64,000 nucleotides of DNA from Haliclona indistincta (Eukaryota > Porifera > Demospongiae > Haplosclerida > Chalinidae). The stretch lies in assembly GCA_964017065.1 (NCBI GenBank), contig OZ024792.1, positions 2,227,754 through 2,291,753 on the forward strand, given 5' to 3'. The translations under genes were made by a program, and so were the position numbers. This document shows, one piece after another, positions 34,843 through 46,441 of this stretch. The notes below the pieces were generated by a model. The model ran no database searches. It saw only the letters and a list, made by a program, of their open reading frames with translations, and was not told where the DNA came from. How positions within the stretch are numbered: position 1 is the first letter of the stretch; each line of letters opens with the position of its first letter.

Positions 34843-35860
34843 TGTGGTGGGCTCCTCATCCTGATGCAATGCAGAACACGAAAAAGAACAAGACACGATA
34901 AGAATGAAAGTGGACAAAATGACTTTATAATCGACCAATCGAATGAATACAAATGAATAAAATCAACCGAGAACCACTAAGAAGACAACAGATAAATCCA
35001 TCGCTGTGAGCACTTTTAATTTTTCACTGTATACCCAGTCGATCAAATTCAGTGAAACACTAATGGTTACAAATACTTTCAGCCGTTCTCTCCAAAAAAA
35101 CTGACAGGATATTCAAATATTCCACTCCACCATGAGAATACACCACAAGTTACGATAAATCTAGCCAAAACCATGTTTCCCAAGCTGCCTCCTAGCTATG
35201 AGTACTGTGTTCTTGGGTCATAATATGGTTTAGTAGTAAAATTATACTACTAATCTGACTTTTGTACTACTGGAGGACAGAACACGGACTATAGCTTTCT
35301 GGGCAGAGTTGTTGCCATACCTGAAGCTGTTAGCACTGGTTTAAATTCAATCTACTAGACCAGTCTGTAAGATGGTTAAGAACAAATGATTAACTACAGT
35401 ACATGTATGCAGTGTGTAACAAACTCTAACACAATGTAAGTACATGTGGTACTGGTTTACAAAATTCAGTGTGTGAATAATTCTGATCTCAGGTCTCCAG
35501 GCTAGAGTGATAATTGAAGCAAGTCAGGAAGCTAGCCATCAAGATACAGCGGAAGAAGCAGTGACTATATGATGGGATGATGAATCCATAGGAGTGTTGA
35601 TGATGATATCCTAATGAAGGCCCTACAATATTGTATGTTCATTGATTTTCCTGGAATATTATTGCAATTTAGTTGCTACAAGAAAGTAATCATAATTTCA
35701 CAACTTAATCGTTCCATGCATGATTTATAGCAGGTGCATTTGATGACATACATAATTATGACAAACTGCTTGTGGTACATTAATTATTGATCATGCATGT
35801 GTATCCAATCTACAATCTAAAGATGTTGTAGTAATAATACATCATTATGACAGTTTCAGT
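34843..35860. repeat. Segmental repeat block B, copy 1, with HSD17B12 3' exon fragment
   Basis: Homologous to 49795-50545 and 58625-59660. It begins GTGGTGGGCTCCTCATCC, which matches HSD17B12 exon 9 at about 23380. At 35492-35570 it carries a diverged copy of the last HSD17B12 exon (GGTCTCCAGGCTA, AAGCTAGCCATCAAGA, GAAGAAGCAGTGACTATATG) and its 3' flank. A deletion of about 8 bases and substitutions break the reading frame. The remaining sequence to 35860 is the 3' flank of the membrane gene, shared by all copies. Confidence 0.85.
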
Positions 35861-36556
35861 AAAGTTATAGTCCGATGTTTTCTTCCATAGTTTAGTGTAG
35901 CCAGTTGCATGGAGAAGTGCTCCAACAATTGTGAGCTGGCTTGTAGCATGTGATATAAGAAATACACTTGAGTGTAACACGTACAAGACAAGAATATTAT
36001 ATGATACAAAGAGTATGATAATAAGTGCTATAGCATAAGCTGACTTGTAGTTGCATAAAATACAGTACAATAAACCAATAACAAGAATACTGAATGATAT
36101 AGGTATATATGATAAGTCACTTGCAAATATATGATTTAGGAGATACATCAGGGGTGATAATAATGGATAAACTGCTAAAACTTTTCCAAATTATATTAGT
36201 TAAGGCTGTATTTATACTGACCAGACTGAGTGCTGAAATTTCTAATACTACTACTAAAGCCATACCTGCCAGCCCACCTACTGAACTAATAACAAACAAA
36301 AAAGGAAACATTTTTGTTGAAATCGGCTGTTCATTTCTGTAAATCATGTAAAAGACGATAATTTCAGTACAAATAAAGGCAACTGAAAAAGGTATTACAA
36401 AAATGGGTGGATCAGGTGTACAAAATTTAACATGAATACCAAACATTATAGCACTAATAGTTAGTATGAAAATGAATACAACAATAGCAACTATCTTTGG
36501 TTGCCGGATCTATCATTAAATGCAAAAACAAATAACAAGGATAAAAGTTAAGTATT

Positions 36557-37200
36557 AGTTAAATGACCCTCACGAGGGATGTTGCTGGTATACAGGCCCG
36601 ACCGCCCGAGGGCGCGTAGCGCCCGAGGGCGGAGGGCCTATAGACGTTATTCATTAATTCCGCGCGCGATTGCGTCACTAGTGACGCAAACTACATAACC
36701 AATCGGCGTGCGCGCGCGTGTGAGTGGCGGACCGGCTGCGAGTAACGAGTGGCAAGAAGTAAACCATGGCAAGACCTGCTGCGCTATTTGGTGCACCAAT
36801 CGTTATTCTAAAGATTCAATTATAAAATTCTATCGTATTCTAACTAATCCTGAAAGAAGGAAGCGATGGATTGCTGCTATAAGGAGACTATTGACAGACT
36901 CTTGTCCGTTTCAAAGCCGTTAATACTCATCACATACGGGTCTTCGCTCAATCCCAGTTGGTCCAACTTTTGTCTGTACCTCTTTCCTCCAGTGTCATCT
37001 AGCGGTTTAACGAAAACCGACTCTGCAGCAACGTCGTTCGCCATGGAATTCGCCATTGCTTATTCGCCTTTTGCCACTCAGTTATTTCTACAGTTATTAG
37101 TCACGTGCAACATTAGATGAATAACATTAAAATTAACCGCGCACTCATTACGTACGGATAACGTCTATATACCGCAACATCCCGAGGGAGGGTCATTTAA
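36557..37200 (+). mobile_element. THAP-domain DNA transposon remnant
   Basis: Inverted ends TTAAATGACCCTC.CGAGGGATGTTGC (36557-36584) and its complement (37173-37200), one mismatch visible. Inside, the frame from about 36759 gives CCAIWCTNRYSKDSIIKFYR and ERRKRWIAAIRR, the pattern of a THAP zinc-finger N-terminus as in P-element-type transposases, but a stop follows before the C2CH second half, so it is a fragment. It interrupts exon 5 of copy 4/5. Confidence 0.7.
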
Positions 37201-37204
37201 GTGA

Positions 37205-38006
37205 TTTATATCCCGTTGCTATGTGGTTGCTTAGCTGCGCTCGTTGCCTAGTATCTTTATGACGTCAATGCATGGTGTAGCATAGCAACGAATGACGTCA
37301 TACTGTATTAGTACAGCAGCAAGGGTCAACTACAGCCATGCGCGCTCTGTGATCTGCTTTGTTTTAGACTCGAAAATGGATACGAGGAGCAAGAGAAGAC
37401 GTGATTTTGACTTAAAGGTTGATGGCTGGTCAGATGATAAAGGAAATGAGCCAGTTGAGAAGAGAAAAAGGTTAAGTCTCAGCAAGAAGAAGCCTGCGGA
37501 GCGGTAGTCTTTCGCTGGGCGGGTTACGTCAATATGAGAAGGTGACAACAACTCAACAGCAAGCTGTTTGTCGTGTGCTATCTGTGAATACAAATTCTAC
37601 TTATGACAACGAAGTTTCAAGCATGAGCTTACCTTCAACTTCTTCAGCATGCAGTATCAAGCTCACATTCAACTTCAGCTTCACAAGTTGTACCAAAGCA
37701 CACCTACAACAGCTGCAGCTCTACCGCAAATGAATTTTAGCTCTTGCTCGGTTCACATTTATCAAGGCACTACCCCTTCGTGCAAGAATTGAGCTGATTG
37801 CAGCCATTTGACTAACTCTTTATAATCATCATTATTTTATGCAATTTGATCACTTTTGCTGCAATGAAATATAGCATTATCCTCTTGAAATATAGCATTA
37901 AGCACTCTAAATATAGCACCTCCACTTGTGATATTGCATTGTGGTAAATGTAGCTTATTTAAAACACATCAATATCCTTAGCAACCACATAGCAACGGGA
38001 TATAAT
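37205..38006. mobile_element. Inverted-repeat element next to the THAP element
   Basis: Ends TTATATCCCGTTGCTATGTG (37207 on) and the exact complement ending at 38004; arms about 26 bases. TTAA occurs on both sides of the combined insertion in the disrupted exon (near 36547 and 38006), suggesting insertion at TTAA. A frame at 37376-37507 (MDTRSKRRRDFDLKVDGWSD) may be a transposon protein fragment. Short TATAGCA words repeat at 37868-37917. Confidence 0.65.
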
Positions 38007-38726
38007 TAACAGTAAATAAGTAAGTGCCAGATACATGAGTAGTTTGGTAGCTTTATGATAATTAACAACCAATTCCATATAAAATGGCACCTTACAGAAA
38101 CTCTTAGCCAACCATATTATCATTGAGAGTGATTCACACTGGGTTCCTTGCATCCATTATCATTACAAAGCACATAACTTCATAAAACACCTGTAATAAA
38201 GTGATAATTAACTAAAATACAAGGATGGTTATTTTCTCACCAAAAAGCATAATCCGATAAAGAATGAATATTTCACAGATCTCGTTATTATCACATAGAT
38301 ACTTGTGATTGCAACCAGTGCTAATATTGCACATAAATAAATCTTCGTATTCCATGTTCTGTTTTTTAGTACAAGAACGATGTCAGACATAATGGCCACT
38401 ATAAAGCACAGGTTTGCTAAGTGAAACCAAACCTACAAAATTAAATGATGCTAAGTTTATGCTTTGAAATATTATACATCCCACAGTATCATGTATGTAG
38501 TAAATATAATTACAGTATGTAGTATGTCTCAGACGGTGATACAATAATTGTTTGTATAGTGCTGGTGGTATGATAACTGTTTGTACAATATGGAGGTTTA
38601 TTGTGGACAAAAATAATTTTAAATAGAATCACACTACATCTCATCTATTTCATTGAGAAAATGCATTATACAATAATCGTTCATTGATTATTTTGTAGTC
38701 GTGCGTCATCAAAACTGGGACTCGTT

Positions 38727-38905
38727 CAAATAGATCGAGAAACTGCACTCGTTCAAAATGGATCGAGAAACTGCACTCGTTCAAAATGGATCGAGAAACT
38801 GCACTCGTTCAAAATGGATCGAGAAACTGCACTCGTTCAAAATGGATCGAGAAACTGCACTCGTTCAAAATGGATCGAGAAACTGCACTCGTTCAAAATG
38901 GATAG
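38727..38905. repeat. 28-bp minisatellite in left arm (about 6 units)
   Basis: Unit TCGTTCAAAATGGATCGAGA plus AACTGCAC, about six tandem copies, near identical. Confidence 0.95.
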
Positions 38906-39048
38906 TGTAAAGACTGTCGAGTAACTGCAAGTGAACACCATGCAGCGCTCGTTCGACAACCATGCAGCCACACCTTGATGTGGTAAAATTGGGCGTGATC
39001 ATCGAGTCCACTAATCATCAGTGGATGCGTGTGCAAAGAACTTAATTA

Positions 39049-39648
39049 TTATGCCTCGGTGGGCGGAGCCACGAGGCATACAGCTAAGTAGTTCGTTTGT
39101 GTATGTGTGTATCTGTCTGTCTGTCTGTCGGCAGGATTTCTCGTCGCTCGCTGAAAACTAAGCGCTGAAACGTGCAACACAAGCTAAAGTCGATATTTGC
39201 TTGAAAATGAATTGTAAGGATTTTGGTTATAAGGCTCTGTTCGTGAGTTATAGCGTGATTGCTTACCTCGCGATCGCCGGCTGGCGACTACTGGCGATCT
39301 AGTTGCTGATGTAAAGACAAAATTGTCCATTGCTGGCTGCCTTACAGCTAGTGAGTTCGCCTTTACTTCAGAACAGCACGGCAGACTTGTATATGAAGCT
39401 GCGTTCTAGAGTTATGGCGTAGCTTTGCTTACCTCGCGATCGATGGCCGTTGCTGGCGATCTAGAGTTTCTCCGTAGACAAAAAAATATCCACAGTTGAC
39501 TGCCTAGAAGCTGATAGGTTACATCGTATATCTAAAGAAATTAGAAATTGTGTAAGCAAGCTATGAACGCTATGTCGCTGAACAATATAGACACGCCCAG
39601 TTGAATTAGTGGTCAGCACTGATTGGCTTCTGATTGCATAACTATTAT
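39049..39648. mobile_element. 600-base insertion in the left arm of the transposon
   Basis: Absent from the right arm, where the flanks are contiguous. It starts ATGCCTCGGTGGGCGGAGCC, a palindromic end (ATGCCTCG...CGAGGCAT), followed by a TCTG run. ATTATT occurs on both sides. No coding capacity. Confidence 0.7.
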
Positions 39649-41935
39649 TTATTCATGAACACGTTCTTTTCGTTTTTCTTATTAAAACATCATAAAATTG
39701 TATATTTTCCCCTTGGTTTTTTCTCCCTCATTCTCTAATAAATAATATTATTTATAACTTTTGCACGTAATAATAATATTTTTAATATTCTTTTTTCTGT
39801 TCTTCTACTTTACTCTGCAACAATTTACCAATAGACGCTATTAACTGTTCTGACTTATCATTGTTTAAAAAACTAATATTATCTCTATTTTTCTGATTTT
39901 TTCTCTCTCTCTTTACTATGGTGCACATCAGCAATTTTGCTATTTTTGTGTATCCTTGACAAAATTCACCAGGTCCAGTGAATACCAATAGTGAGGAAAT
40001 CCAAACAGCAAAGAGCTTGGAGCAAGAACAGACAGACTCTATCCCAATATACAAAGTAAAAATGTTTTAATAATAAAAAAAACTTAAAAGTGTAGGGATA
40101 ACACTTGCAAAAGTAAAGCAACAAGGCTTGAAAAAGGAAAGGAACAAGATGGAGAGAGCACTAAATTAGAGCATTAAATCCAGTGAGAGTGCATACAGTT
40201 CATCGCGATTGAGCTAGAAACAGCTCTATTTCACTAGAATCAGTCTCTAGAATCACTTCTAGCATTAAATCCAGTGAGAGTGTATACAGTTCATCGCGAT
40301 TGAGCTAAAAACGTCTCTGTTTCACTAGAATCAGTCTCCAGAATCACTTCCAGCACTAAATCCAGTGAGAGTGCGCACAGTTCACTACTATTCACTACAT
40401 AATGTTTTGTATACATCACACCCCCAAAAAGGCCAAAATCCTATCTTGCATGAATAGAGATTGCCTGGATATACTCTTCTACATGAGGTACTACTACCTA
40501 CATCTGTTGGCTCTATGGTGAGCACACTCTTGGTTGCATACTGGTTACCTGGTGAAACTTTGCTGTCAGGAATCCAGGCATCTCCTGAAATTGGCTAACA
40601 TTAAAGCGTGTATCGGGCAGCAGGGAATTTACAATGGCTATCAGACGGAATTGTGAAGATAGACAATCGGCTAAAATGTCTTCTGCAAATTGTTCAACAT
40701 CCCAGCTATGATCCCAGCAACTATTCTACACAGGCATGTACATTGATGAAGAAAATAATTATAAAACAGAAACTCACTATCTCAAGTATAACAGATGTGA
40801 AATAAATTGTCAATTTTATAAAATACTGCTGAAATTGAATAACTGTATGACAAATGTCAAGCTAGAGAGAATAGGAACAGAGAATCTGAAACTGCAGACA
40901 GTCTATAACATGTGTTATTCGACTGTTTCGATCTATCGGATCTCATCAGTGCAGTCAATCAGACAGAGTACAAGAGATGAAGTGTGTGTGAGAGAGAGAG
41001 AGTTAGTGATTGTATGTGCAGGTTTATTCTTGCCTCCTCTTGAGTCAAAATAGTATGGTTCTTACTCTCTCATACCACAATTTCTTGTCAGCGCAAGCGT
41101 ATTACTTCTCTTGCAGCAATAATACTTCTAAATACTAGAGTTCTAATGAACACATACCCGTGCGCTGAGCTAGGAGCTAAACACGCATTACGGTACATGT
41201 GAGACTGGGTGAGGACATCGACAGGAGGTTGGGTGACACACCCACAATACCGTAAGTGCTCTTACAAGAACACGTAGCTTTAGATAGCCATGGATTAGCC
41301 ACTCGAACAAGGCTTGCCAGCGCAGAAAACGTCTTCACAGGACTATAAATTCAGTGAAGAAGCTGTAGAGAGTGTAGTCGTGGAGAATTTCGAGCGGTGA
41401 GACGTAAACAACCGTGTTTTTTGTCCACACACAAACACACACACACACATACCGACGGACACAAACGCATAACCCTGGCGCATACTGCGCACGGGTAAAA
41501 ACCGCCGTGTGTGTGTGAACATAACGAGAGTAGAAGAAGATAAGACAGTTGTGCTATTGAGAACACATTGTAACACAAGAACGAGAGAACAGAGAGATGA
41601 GAGGCAAAGACAAGAGACAGGAACAGTAAAACTCGCCTGTATCTTACTGACTTCTTGCCAGTTTTATTTAGCACGAAATGATCCTATTGGTGGGGATGAG
41701 GCTATCCTATTGGTCAGCCGATTCGCGCCAAAACTTCTCGCACGTGAGTAACAACGCGGGCAGCTCCAGTGTTGTTATTACGTACTTATACACACAAGAC
41801 ACAATATTACAACAAGACACAATATTACAACAAGACACAATATTACAACAAGACACAATAAATAAATAGATAAATAAAAGGTCAAGTAATAGAGGTAAGA
41901 ATAAGAGGTAAAAGGTAAGATGACAATTAAGTAGA

Positions 41936-42543
41936 ATGTATGAACAAAGCTGTATCACTGGGCGAAGTGTGCACAATCAAAGGATTGAACGTTTTTGGAG
42001 AGACTTGTACCCAGCATGCATAGCAGTGTACTACATGCTATTTTGGTCATTAGAAGACTCAGAATCATTGGACAGTGGCAACGCTATTGATCTGTTTTGT
42101 TTGCATTACGTTTTCCTACCTAGAATTAATCGCTAAGTTGACTTCTTTTTGTGGGTCATATAGTCACCATCCTATTCGAACAGCACACAATAGGAGTCCT
42201 TACCAACTTTGGATCAGTGGGATGTTATTAAACTCTGGAGACAATGCCGCTGTGCAGGGAGTTGAAGATTCTTCTGGTTTGGTCAGTTAAATTAAGTGCG
42301 TGTATGCAATCTGACATTTGATATAATATCATGCAGGAAGACTATGGAATTGATTGGAATGGACCACTTTCAGTTGATAATGATAATATTGTGACTGTAC
42401 CAGACACTGAGTGTGTACTCTTTCCTGAGCAGTTCTCAATCTTACAGGCCACAATCGATCCACTTCAATCTTGTGAAGATTTTGGAGTACAAATATACAT
42501 AGAAACTAGAGAATTTGTTTACACATGCATTAATGATGAATGA
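41936..42543 (+). pseudogene. Integrase-core transposase remnant
   Basis: Two exons. 41936-42288 reads GRSVHNQRIERFWRDLYPAC and DLFCLHYVFLPRINR, then a stop/frameshift near 42136, then NRSPYQLWISGML in the next frame. After an intron ending ATCATGCAG, 42335-42543 reads EDYGIDWNGPL and CEDFGVQIYIETREF to a stop. This matches the C-terminal part of eukaryotic transposon proteins with an rve-type (DDE) integrase core that I know from cnidarian and fish genomes. The catalytic first half is not present. Confidence 0.75.
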
Positions 42544-42639
42544 TACACTATAATTATTACAAGGAAAATGCCCATCTTGTTCAGCAAACAGCTCAGTGTT
42601 GCCCTTCAGCATGCATACAAGTAATTAAACTTAAACATA

Positions 42640-42960
42640 TTTATAATGAAATCAAAAGGATGCATGTATATATAGGATGTCACTGCATGGTCTACAATGT
42701 AAGCAACAATAATGGACTTAGAAAAGAATAGTAACACGATTGACTGGATAATCATGTAGACCATGCATGCATTCCTACATTAGTGGCTGCTTTACTAGCT
42801 TAAGTACTGAGATTTCATTATGTGCAACCACTGATGTAGGTATGCAAACATAGTCTATGGAGTCATTCTAGCTTCTTGGCAGTGGAAATTTTTTCCCTAC
42901 AGTACATCCTTTTGATTTCATTTAAGATCTTGTTTCTTTTCCAGTTATTTTCAAATTCTT
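42640..42960. repeat. Degenerate fold-back repeat, relative of 50560-50950
   Basis: Contains AATCAAAAGGATG, ACACGATTGACT, CCTACAT.AGTGGCTG and, inverted, CCACTGATGTAGG and CATCCTTTTGATTTC, in the same order as the perfect fold-back at 50560-50950. The following words TTTTGGTGCAG/TTCTTGGTGCAG are also shared. It lies at the inner edge of the right arm of the transposon. Confidence 0.65.
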
Positions 42961-43507
42961 GGTGCAGTTCAAGAGTCTGTCTGTTCTTGCTCCAAGCTCT
43001 TTGCTGTTTGGATTTCCTCACTATTGGTATTCACTGGACCTGGTGAATTTTGTCAAGGATACACAAAAATAGCAAAATTGCTGATGTGCACCATAGTAAA
43101 GAGAGAGAAAAAATCAGAAAAATAAAGATAATATTAGTTTTTTTAAACAATGATAAGTCAGAACAGTTAATAGCGTATATTGGTAAATTGTTGCAGAGTA
43201 AAGTAGAAGAACAGAAAAAGAATATTAAAAATATTATTATTACGTGCAAAAGTTATAAATAATATTATTTATTAGAGAATGAGGGAGAAAAAACCAAGGG
43301 GAAAATATACAATTTTATGATGTTTTAAAAAGAAAAACGAAAAGAACGTGTTCATGAATAAATAATTAAGTTCTTTGCACACGCATCCACTGATGATTAG
43401 TGGACTCGATGATCACGCCCAATTTTACCACATCAAGGTGTGGCTGCATGGTTGTCGAACGAGCGCTGCATGGTGTTCACTTGCAGTTACTCGACAGTCT
43501 TTACACT

Positions 43508-43712
43508 ATCCATTTTGAACGAGTGCAGTTTCTCGATCCATTTTGAACGAGTGCAGTTTCTCGATCCATTTTGAACGAGTGCAGTTTCTCGATCCATTTT
43601 GAACGAGTGCAGTTTCTCGATCCATTTTGAACGAGTGCAGTTTCTCGATCCATTTTGAACGAGTGCAGTTTCTCGATCCATTTTGAACGAGTGCAGTTTC
43701 TCGATCTATTTT
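43508..43712. repeat. 28-bp minisatellite in right arm (about 7 units)
   Basis: Inverse of the left-arm minisatellite with about seven units, so the two arms differ by one unit. The repeated frames on either strand are by-products: 3 x 28 bases gives a 28-residue periodicity in every frame. Confidence 0.95.
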
Positions 43713-43760
43713 GAACGAGTCCCAGTTTTGATGACGCACGACTACAAAATAATCAATGAA

Positions 43761-44318
43761 CAGATTTCACGAAACCCTCGGCGTGTTGCACATTGTAGAG
43801 TTAGCACCTTAGTTATGGTTTGCAGAAGGAGCTTTGCAGCTGAAGCCAACCTGCTTGCTATTGAAACTGCACTGCTACATGTAACCAGAAGACAGCAAAG
43901 TGCTGACCACAATTCAATCGAGACAAGGTGTGTCAAGTGGGCGTGACCGTGAACACTGAGTAGGCAGCCATTGCTCTTCGCTTTGATAGGCTTTTTCTTG
44001 AGATGTCTACGCACCCCAAGAGCTGTCCTGCTGTTTAGATGGAATCTACAAGTACCTAGGTAGTCAACTATGGGCGCCTTTGTTGTCAGAGAAGTCTAAG
44101 ATGGCCGTCATGCAAGGTGAGCCAGCCATAACTCAAGAACGAAAGCACTTTAGCAAAATCCACGAGTCACATTGCAAGCCATGGTCGTGCTTAGCCTGTT
44201 CATACCTTAGTTGACGCGTAGAAGCGATCGCTGATCTCTGTAGCAGAAGAGACAGACAGACCGACCGAACGACAAAGCAAGTACCGTAACCCTCGCGCAT
44301 GCGCCGAGGGTTAATGAC
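43761..44318. mobile_element. MITE, copy a (ACCCTCGGCG ends), inside right arm
   Basis: Ends AAACCCTCGGCG and CGCCGAGGGTTA. The left arm of the host transposon lacks it, giving the empty site. Nearly identical to 44480-45013. Confidence 0.8.
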
Positions 44319-44479
44319 CGATTATTGTATAATGCATTTTCTCAATGAAATAGATGAGATGTAGTGTGATTCTATTTAAAATTATTTTTGTCCACAATAA
44401 ACCTCCATAGTACTACAGTAACAGGAGTGCATTCCTTTTATGCGCTTCTGACAGTACAACATATGTTACAGCACATAAT

Positions 44480-45013
44480 GAACAGCCTTCACGAAACCCT
44501 CGGCGTGTTGCACATTGCAGATTTAGCTCTTTAGTTAGCTTTGCAGCTAAAGCCAACCTGCTTGCTATTGAAACTGCACTGCTAACCAGAAGACAGCGAA
44601 GTGCTGACCACAACCGAGACAAGGTGTGTCAAGTGGGCGTGACCGTGAACACTGAGTAGATAGCCATTGCTCTTGGCTTTGATAGGCTTTTTCTTGAGAT
44701 GTCTACGCACCCCCAGAGCTGTCCTGCTGTTTAGATGGAATCTACAAGTACCTAGATAGTCATCTATGGGCGCGTTTGTAGTCAGAGAGGTCCAAGATGG
44801 CCGCAAAGGTGAGCCAGCCATACATAACTCGAGAACCAAAGCACTTTAGCAAAATCCACGAGTCACATTGCAAGCCATTGTCATGCTAAGCCTGTTTATA
44901 CCTTTACCGAGTTTCAGAAGTGAGCGATGGTCTCTGCAGCTCGATGGACAGAACGAATGAACGAATGAACGACAAACTAAGTACCGTAACCCTCGCGCAT
45001 GCGCCGAGGGTTA
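44480..45013. mobile_element. MITE, copy b (ACCCTCGGCG ends)
   Basis: Same element as 43761-44318. The empty site is seen in copy 8 near 61005 (GCACATAATTATGTGTCAG); TAAT appears on both sides here. No coding capacity. Confidence 0.8.
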
Positions 45014-45801
45014 ATTATGTGTCAGTTTGAATCAATCTGCTCTTATTAATAATTTAATGACGACTCGAAATATTAGCATCCCAATGTTAACTTCAAATAG
45101 CGTAATGGTACCAGCAATACAGTAGTCTAGCAAATGACATCAATTATGTCAATAATGCTGTGCTGCGCACTTTTAGGTCTCAACTTACATTTTGAGCAGT
45201 TCTTTCACCTGAAACACAGAATATGTAAATTATGACACATGGTTATTAAAATCACGAACTGACTTGAAGTGTAAACAGGTGGTGTATTGAGTGATTGGAT
45301 TTCCAATTCTATTGACAGAGAATCAGAAGTACTTGTTTGTTCAACTGCTTCATGTGACATCCATTTTTGTGATTCATTTATACCCTGTTCCCTCAATCGT
45401 GGCATCATAGCTTGTGCTAGTGGTGCTAGCTCTGTTCGTTGCTTCATCACATTACAAACTGTGAGGAGTGCTTGATATTGGTTCTCATGGAATTTAACAA
45501 TGACCTCTATCCGTCTCCATAATTGAAGTGCCTTGTTGTATCCAGACACTCCACCAGTTGATAGCAAATCATCTCTTGCCTGAGTGTCTAGCAGTCCTTC
45601 ACTGCACAGCTCACTAGCTAGCCACACTGGATCTAGTGTAGTTGCCTCAGCCAACTTGGAACTGTATAAACGAATGACTTGATCTTTGCTCAGCCCTGCA
45701 TCGCGCGAGCAGAAAAAATTAGTCACATTGCCATAATTATTATGCTGCGATTATAACTACTCTAGCTTACCGTCAGGACTACTTTGTTGTTCCACGGCCA
45801 T

Positions 45802-46144
45802 TTCACGAGCCACACCCAACTTGAGCCTGAGCCAGCAACCTTCCCTAGCAAACGAGCCCCTCCCGCTGCATACGAGAGAGTGTCTAGTGCGTACTCAAGA
45901 CGCAACTCGGCTGTAGCCAGCACCACATTCACTAGAAACCACAGGAATTTACACGTACATCGAGTTGTAATGATTTAGTGTTGCTTTAGCACAGACATTC
46001 TCATAAAGTACCCGGCGTACCTTGTTAGTCCCAAGACTTCTGCTCTCAGAGTCACATCCTACATCAACCTTGTAGCCAAGGTGAGTCAACTTGCACTCCC
46101 ACCAAGTTTAGCTTGAGGTCCATTTTTGAAAGTCCTTTATGTAG
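45802..46144. other. Promoter-side sequence shared by duplicate units
   Basis: Homologous to 54830-55140 (shared words ACGAGCCCCTCCC, GAGTCTAGTGCGTACTC, AGACATTCTCAT, CACCTTGTTAGTCC). It lies between the start of a membrane gene (minus) and the secreted-protein pseudogene (plus), so it may have been a divergent promoter. Confidence 0.65.
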
Positions 46145-46244
46145 GTTATAAACCGAGGTAGAGGTGTATATGGGAATTTGGATACCGAGGGCGAAGCCCG
46201 AGGAATCCAAATTCACATATGCACCGAAAACCGAGGTTTATAAC
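46145..46244. repeat. 100-base hairpin element split from its partner by a LINE
   Basis: GTTATAAACCGAGG at 46145 pairs with CCGAGGTTTATAAC at 46231-46244, and GGAATTTGGAT pairs with ATCCAAATTC inside. GAATTTGGATACC recurs at 48101-48113, just after the LINE, so the LINE probably inserted into this family of element. Confidence 0.6.
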
Positions 46245-46441
46245 CGGTTTAAACTATGATTTCGACTTACCTGGAGAGAAAATAGCACTCTTGTACCAGC
46301 AAGCTACCCGAAACGGCGTAGAAGATACAAATAGCGTGATAAACGGCGCTTAGTTTGCTGCCTAGTGCGCGGTGGCGCCATGTTTTTTACACCCGCCCAC
46401 GCACAGGTCAATACGAGCGATTGCTGTATTGACTTGAGCGA

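Larger units (their letters stand above)
38589..44409 (+). mobile_element. 5.8 kb DNA transposon with 1.4 kb inverted terminal repeats
   Basis: The termini TATGGAGGTTTATTGTGG and its complement are flanked by GTAC on both sides (38583-38586, 44410-44413); the empty site is visible in copy 8 (near 60930), supporting GTAC as target duplication. The left arm 38589 to about 40040 is the inverse of about 42960 to 44409, interrupted by one extra insertion in each arm. The middle holds the 3' part of an integrase gene. The transposase 5' half is missing, so the element is non-autonomous. It sits in the intron before exon 4 of copy 4/5. Confidence 0.85.
35810..45801 (-). pseudogene. CARD-like / membrane gene, copy 4/5, split by transposons
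   Basis: All five exons can be found but spread over 10 kb: start exon 45801-45771 (MAVEQQSSPDG), CARD-like exon 45695-45264, micro-exon 45208-45189, exon 4 at 38432-38241, exon 5 in two pieces (38190-38007 and about 36551-35810). Comparison with intact copy 8 shows a 5.8 kb transposon plus a MITE in the intron before exon 4, and nested elements (36557-38006) inside exon 5. Exon 5 also has a frameshift soon after its start (stop after MDARNPV) and a short insertion near 36140 that shifts the frame again. The N-terminal exons remain open, so a truncated CARD-only product is possible. Confidence 0.85.

Noticed and set aside
43487..43739. Repetitive proteins with a 28-residue period
   Set aside because: By-product of the 28-bp minisatellite in the transposon arm; all frames are open for the same reason. 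The repeats are contiguous without unique spacers, so it is not a CRISPR array either.
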